A DNA stretch of 64,000 bases, taken from JAJRVM01 sp963700515. GTDB lineage: Bacteria; Planctomycetota; Planctomycetia; Pirellulales; Pirellulaceae. The notes beneath the pieces are model-generated. The model was given only the letters and a program-made list of their open reading frames with translations. It ran no database searches and was not told where the DNA came from. Below, piece after piece: positions 60,914 to 64,000 of the stretch (its first letter is position 1; each line of letters starts with the position of its first letter). The stretch covers positions 1 through 64,000 of the forward strand of contig CAVOXY010000045.1 in NCBI GenBank assembly GCA_963700515.1. The letters are read 5' to 3'. Made by a program: the position numbers and the translations under genes.

Positions 60914-61206
60914 TCTGCACCTCTCACCGTTTCGTGAATCAGCACCGCTCGGACAGATCATCGTAACCGTTGAAGCAATTGGCCCCGCAGCGGTACCGAC
61001 TGCGTTCACCCCCCGCGCCCCTTGAAACAAGCAGTAGGGAGTACGGAAGGAAAAATAGAAATCGCCGCGCTCTTGGCGACCGGTTAATATATCGATTCCG
61101 CATTCCGCATTCGCTCCGCACTCCGCACACCCTAATCATTCCGGTCGTCCAAGTCAGCGCAATCAGACAGCTTGACAACTACTTTGGGTTGCGGCCAACG
61201 GCCGCG
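60914..61206. other. Intergenic region with dispersed repeat pieces
   Basis: Contains a partial TAATC(A/G)TTCCGGTCGTCC element (about 61085-61152) and a second copy of TTGCGGCCAACGGCCGCGTT (about 61190-61209), just past the methyltransferase stop. No gene recognised. Confidence 0.6.
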
Positions 61207-62019
61207 TTAGGTCCCTTCTCCTGCCACTGCCACGAATCGGCCTTGTGTCATCTTTCCTTGGTGAGCAAGCTGCTGCATAAACGTCATTTCGGTCATGATC
61301 GCGTCGAGCACTTGCGCGTCGTGGCCGACGATTCGCAAAGCATCAGACGTCAATTGCATACGCAACATGGCCAGGTAAAGGTCGATGTGTGAGGCGAATT
61401 GCCCGGTGTCCTCACAGACCGTCACATCACACCTTCGCTGCGACAGTAACCGGGTGTAGCCGTCGCGATCTTGGATATTGGGAAACTTCATGAAACGGAG
61501 CAATCGTTGTGTCTCCGCTTCGCTCAGGCCGGTCGGACCTTCAATCCAATCGGTAAATGCAATCGCGCCTCCCGGCTTCACCAGTCTCACTGCTTCCGCA
61601 ATCAGGCTCGGCTTATCGACGACGTAACACCAGGCGTCCTCGCCCCAGACAAAATCAGCCATACCGTCCGCCAAGCGGGTCTGGCAGGCATCCGCCACGA
61701 CGAATTCAATCTGGTCGGCCAGGCCCTCCTGTTGGCAACGCAGCCGACCTTGCTCAACCATCGCCGTCGTAGCGTCCACGCCAACCATCCGCTGGACTGC
61801 TCGCTCGCGCACCAGAAAACGCATGCCCGCTCCGGTGCAACAACAGAGGTCGACCCCCACCCCCCCTGGGCGAATTCCGGCTTTGCTGGCCAATTGTTCG
61901 GAAGAGTGCCGTCCTCCAATGTGAATCTGCTGTCCCATCAGCAGTTCCCACAGCTCGAATTCAGGGCCACTATAAACGGCCTGGACGTCACTCAGTTGAA
62001 TCGAAATACCCATCTGCAT
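61207..62019 (-). CDS. Class I SAM-dependent methyltransferase
   Basis: 270 residues, starting MQMGISIQLSDVQAVYSGPE (AAGAG 6 nt upstream; a second ATG follows two codons later). Motif I is GGVGVDLCCCTGAGMRFLV (about residues 53-71), motif II MVGVDATTAMVEQG, motif III FVVADACQTRL and motif IV DFVWGEDAWCYVVDKPSLI, then AVRLVKPGGAIAFTDWIEG. This form is close to UbiE-like and glycine/sarcosine-type small-molecule methyltransferases. Three adjacent cysteines in motif I are unusual. It is upstream of the dehydratase-like genes on the same strand and divergent from selA, so it may belong to the same pathway. The substrate is unknown. Confidence 0.8.
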   Translation of the reverse strand: MQMGISIQLSDVQAVYSGPEFELWELLMGQQIHIGGRHSSEQLASKAGIRPGGVGVDLCCCTGAGMRFLVRERAVQRMVGVDATTAMVEQGRLRCQQEGLADQIEFVVADACQTRLADGMADFVWGEDAWCYVVDKPSLIAEAVRLVKPGGAIAFTDWIEGPTGLSEAETQRLLRFMKFPNIQDRDGYTRLLSQRRCDVTVCEDTGQFASHIDLYLAMLRMQLTSDALRIVGHDAQVLDAIMTEMTFMQQLAHQGKMTQGRFVAVAGEGT

Positions 62020-62047
62020 GAAGCACTCTTTCCGTATGGATCACCCG

Positions 62048-62250
62048 TAGCTGAGCCCGCCAAGGGCTCAGCTGAAGTGTGGATCGTCACGTAGCTGAGC
62101 CCGCCAAGGGCTCAGCTGAATCGAGGAACAACACGCCACCCATCTGAAGCCTGGCGGCTTCAGCTACGCCTGTAGCTGAGCCCGCCAAGGGCTCAGCTGA
62201 AGTGTGGATCGTCACGCCACCCATCTGAAGCCTGGCGGCTTCAGCTACAG
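62048..62250. repeat. Hairpin repeat cluster between the methyltransferase and selA genes
   Basis: Three copies of GTAGCTGAGCCCGCCAAGGG followed by CTCAGCTGA, and two copies of CTGAAGCCTGGCGGCTTCAG, joined by 'tgtggatcgtcacg' linkers. The palindromes are the same two types seen in the arrays at 35 and 47 kb. Confidence 0.9.
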
Positions 62251-62520
62251 CCGACCGACCCGCACAAGATTGTTTTACTCGTTCCCACCGCCAGACGAAA
62301 GGAAAAAGTGAAATGGGAAATGATCCTGGCAGGTCGTGTCGGTTGGCTTTGCTCACGGTGAGTACCTGGCCCACTACCACTCCCCTCGTTGCTTGACGGT
62401 CCTTCGCAGGGGGAGTTAGAATTCGGCGTGCGCGGCCCGATTTCCTTATACCCCCGCGTCTTTCAGCCGCGTATGATTCCAGCCGCACGTGCGCTGTGAC
62501 GGCACCCTGGAAAAGGTATC

Positions 62521-63936
62521 ATGTCTTCTCGCAAGCAGAATTTATTGCGAAATATTCCCTCGGTGGAGGCACTCCTGGCGGACCCGCAGTTGCAGCACTG
62601 GGGGGGCAGGTTGCCCCGCGATGTATTGCGCGGCGCGGTGCGAGCTGCCGTCACCGATGTGCGAGAACGACTGCTGGCCGAACCGGCGGGCGAGACGGAT
62701 CAGCCATCGCTCCACTGCCAGATCGTGGCACAAGCCGTCCGTGACATTCGTGCGGCGATGGTGTTTCAATACCAGAAGGTCATCAACGCCACGGGGGTCA
62801 TTTTGCATACGGGGCTCGGTCGAGCCGTCCTTCCCCCGGCCGCGATGAAACACATCGCCGACGACCTGTCCGGCTATTCCCTGCTGCAGGTAGATATCGA
62901 GACGGGCCGGCGCGCGTCGCGCGATTCTCGCATCGAGTGGCTGTTGCAGCAACTTACCGGAGCGGAAGCAGCCACGGTCGTGAATAACAATGCCGCCGCC
63001 ACCTCCCTCGTGTTGAATACGATAGCAGCCGGGAAGGAAGTCATCGTGTCGCGCGGGCAGTTGGTCGAAATCGGCGGTTCTTTCCGCCTGCCGGAGGTGA
63101 TGCAAGTCAGTGGTGCCAAGCTGGTCGACGTCGGAACGACGAACAAGACACATCCCCGCGACTATGAGGGGGCGATTACCGAGAACACGGCCGCGATCAT
63201 GCGCGTTCATCCGAGCAACTACAAGATCTCCGGGTTTACCAGTGAGGTACCGCTCAAGACGCTGGTCGAGATCGCGCGCGCACACGGCATCGTCGTCTAC
63301 GACGACCTGGGAGCCGGTCCGTTGATCGATGTGTCACAATTCGGCTTCAAGCGCGAACCTACGCTGATGGACTCGGTCCAGGCCGGCGCCGATCTGATCA
63401 GCTGCAGTGCCGACAAGCTCATTGGCGGACCGCAAGGAGGAATCATTCTGGGGCGAGCCAAGTGGGTTCAGGCCGTCCGCAAGAACCCGCTGGCCCGCAT
63501 CGTGCGGACGGGAAAGATGACCCTCGCCGCCCTCGAAGCTACGCTGCCGCTGTTCTTGAATGAGGCGGAGGCCATTCGGGAGATTCCCACGTTGCGATTG
63601 CTGGCCCGCCCCCTGAAGGAGATCGCCCTCCAGGCACAAGGGATCGCAGACGCCCTCACTCAACGGCGCGCGGCGGCGGAAGTTTCTGTCATCAAAGGGT
63701 ATTCACAAATGGGAAGCGGCTCGTTACCAGCCCAGAACCTCCCCACACGATTGATCGTCGTCGTGCCCAAGAACATGCTCCCCCGCGAACTCGCCCGACA
63801 ACTGCGCCGACACAATCCGCCGATCTTCACGCGATTGAAGGCGGAACGCGTGCTGATCGATCCGCGCACCGTGCTGGACGGTGAAGAGACCGCTCTCGTC
63901 AACGGACTGGTCGATGTACTCGGCACGGAAGGATAG
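62521..63936 (+). CDS. selA: L-seryl-tRNA(Sec) selenium transferase
   Basis: 471 residues, complete, GGAAAAGG 5 nt before the ATG. SelA converts Ser-tRNA-Sec to Sec-tRNA-Sec with selenophosphate, using PLP. The N-terminal tRNA-binding part starts NLLRNIPSVEALLADPQL. The PLP fold-type I core has KVINATGVILHTGLGRAVL, VVNNNAAATSLVLNTIAAGK, EIGGSFRLPEVM and IMRVHPSNYKISGF. It also has VYDDLGAGPLIDV, then SCSADKLIGGPQGG with the Schiff-base Lys299, and KNPLARIVRTGKMTLAALEA. Length and motifs are standard. selB follows after 8 nt, the classic selAB order. Its substrate tRNA is encoded 8 kb away in the same island. Confidence 0.97.
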   Translation: MSSRKQNLLRNIPSVEALLADPQLQHWGGRLPRDVLRGAVRAAVTDVRERLLAEPAGETDQPSLHCQIVAQAVRDIRAAMVFQYQKVINATGVILHTGLGRAVLPPAAMKHIADDLSGYSLLQVDIETGRRASRDSRIEWLLQQLTGAEAATVVNNNAAATSLVLNTIAAGKEVIVSRGQLVEIGGSFRLPEVMQVSGAKLVDVGTTNKTHPRDYEGAITENTAAIMRVHPSNYKISGFTSEVPLKTLVEIARAHGIVVYDDLGAGPLIDVSQFGFKREPTLMDSVQAGADLISCSADKLIGGPQGGIILGRAKWVQAVRKNPLARIVRTGKMTLAALEATLPLFLNEAEAIREIPTLRLLARPLKEIALQAQGIADALTQRRAAAEVSVIKGYSQMGSGSLPAQNLPTRLIVVVPKNMLPRELARQLRRHNPPIFTRLKAERVLIDPRTVLDGEETALVNGLVDVLGTEG

Positions 63937-63944
63937 ATGACCGT

Positions 63945-64000
63945 ATGCCAGGTTCCCAGATCAACATCACACTCGGAACAGCCGGACACATCGACCATGG
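63945..64000 (+). CDS. selB: Selenocysteine-specific elongation factor, partial (N-terminus only)
   Basis: The last 56 nt encode MPGSQINITLGTAGHIDHG, the SelB/EF-Tu G1 start (G-T-A-G-H-I-D-H-G). I choose the ATG at 63945 because the earlier ATG at 63937 is in another frame. It follows selA by 8 nt. SelB carries Sec-tRNA-Sec to UGA codons by binding the SECIS hairpin. The rest lies outside the window. Confidence 0.92.
   Translation, partial: MPGSQINITLGTAGHIDH

Noticed and set aside
60914..61030. Upstream start for the third dehydratase-like protein
   Set aside because: The ATG at 60913 has a good ribosome-binding site, and the longer frame runs toward repeat DNA.

Overview
This looks like a chromosomal fragment from a planctomycete (Planctomycetota). 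The evidence is high GC, a 20.7-kb gene for a giant secreted protein with an N-terminal LLEPRWLL (LEPRxLL-type) motif, an ECF sigma factor next to a Ser/Thr kinase fused to PEGA and formylglycine-generating-enzyme-like domains, many Gfo/Idh/MocA oxidoreductases, DUF4091- and ThuA/PmoA-type proteins, and intergenic DNA full of palindromic tandem repeats. Many long genes in the first 52 kb are broken by single-base frame changes while their protein families stay recognisable on both sides. I read these mainly as indel errors in the assembly and give each such gene as one CDS.

Layout. 0-0.4 kb: a small conserved-looking protein and a partial nucleotidyltransferase, minus strand. 1-4.4 kb: ECF sigma factor and overlapping receptor-like kinase. 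4.75-25.5 kb: the giant LEPRxLL / dimeric-repeat / RTX / cadherin-like / dockerin protein. 25.5-27.1 kb: gene remnants and small membrane proteins. 27.1-32.3 kb: two secreted carbohydrate-active-type proteins. 33.2-49.9 kb: a lipid methyltransferase-like gene, then a catabolic locus (DeoR regulator, two Gfo/Idh/MocA oxidoreductases, ThuA-HEAT-PmoA protein, class I aldolase-like protein, sodium:solute symporter, two uroporphyrinogen-decarboxylase-family proteins, a secreted alpha/beta hydrolase).

50.6-64 kb is the exciting part: a selenocysteine island. It carries selC (tRNA-Sec, UCA anticodon, 8-bp acceptor, encoded CCA), selA and the start of selB. Two paralogous genes I do not recognise as a described family each have an in-frame TGA in the motif F-x-Y-G-U-G-x-T-C-x-x-S-W-R-V-P-T. 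In both, a hairpin with a UGG loop starts exactly 14 nt after the TGA (a bacterial SECIS). One protein is secreted. The other joins the same Sec domain to a multi-spanning membrane region. Between them lie tRNA-Sec, a membrane-anchored proline-rich protein and a membrane polyferredoxin, which suggests an envelope redox system. Upstream on the same strand are a CoA-dehydratase-type ATPase activase, three proteins related to the HgdB/YjiM (2-hydroxyacyl-CoA dehydratase / double-cubane cluster) group and a SAM methyltransferase. No selD is visible; it may lie outside the window.
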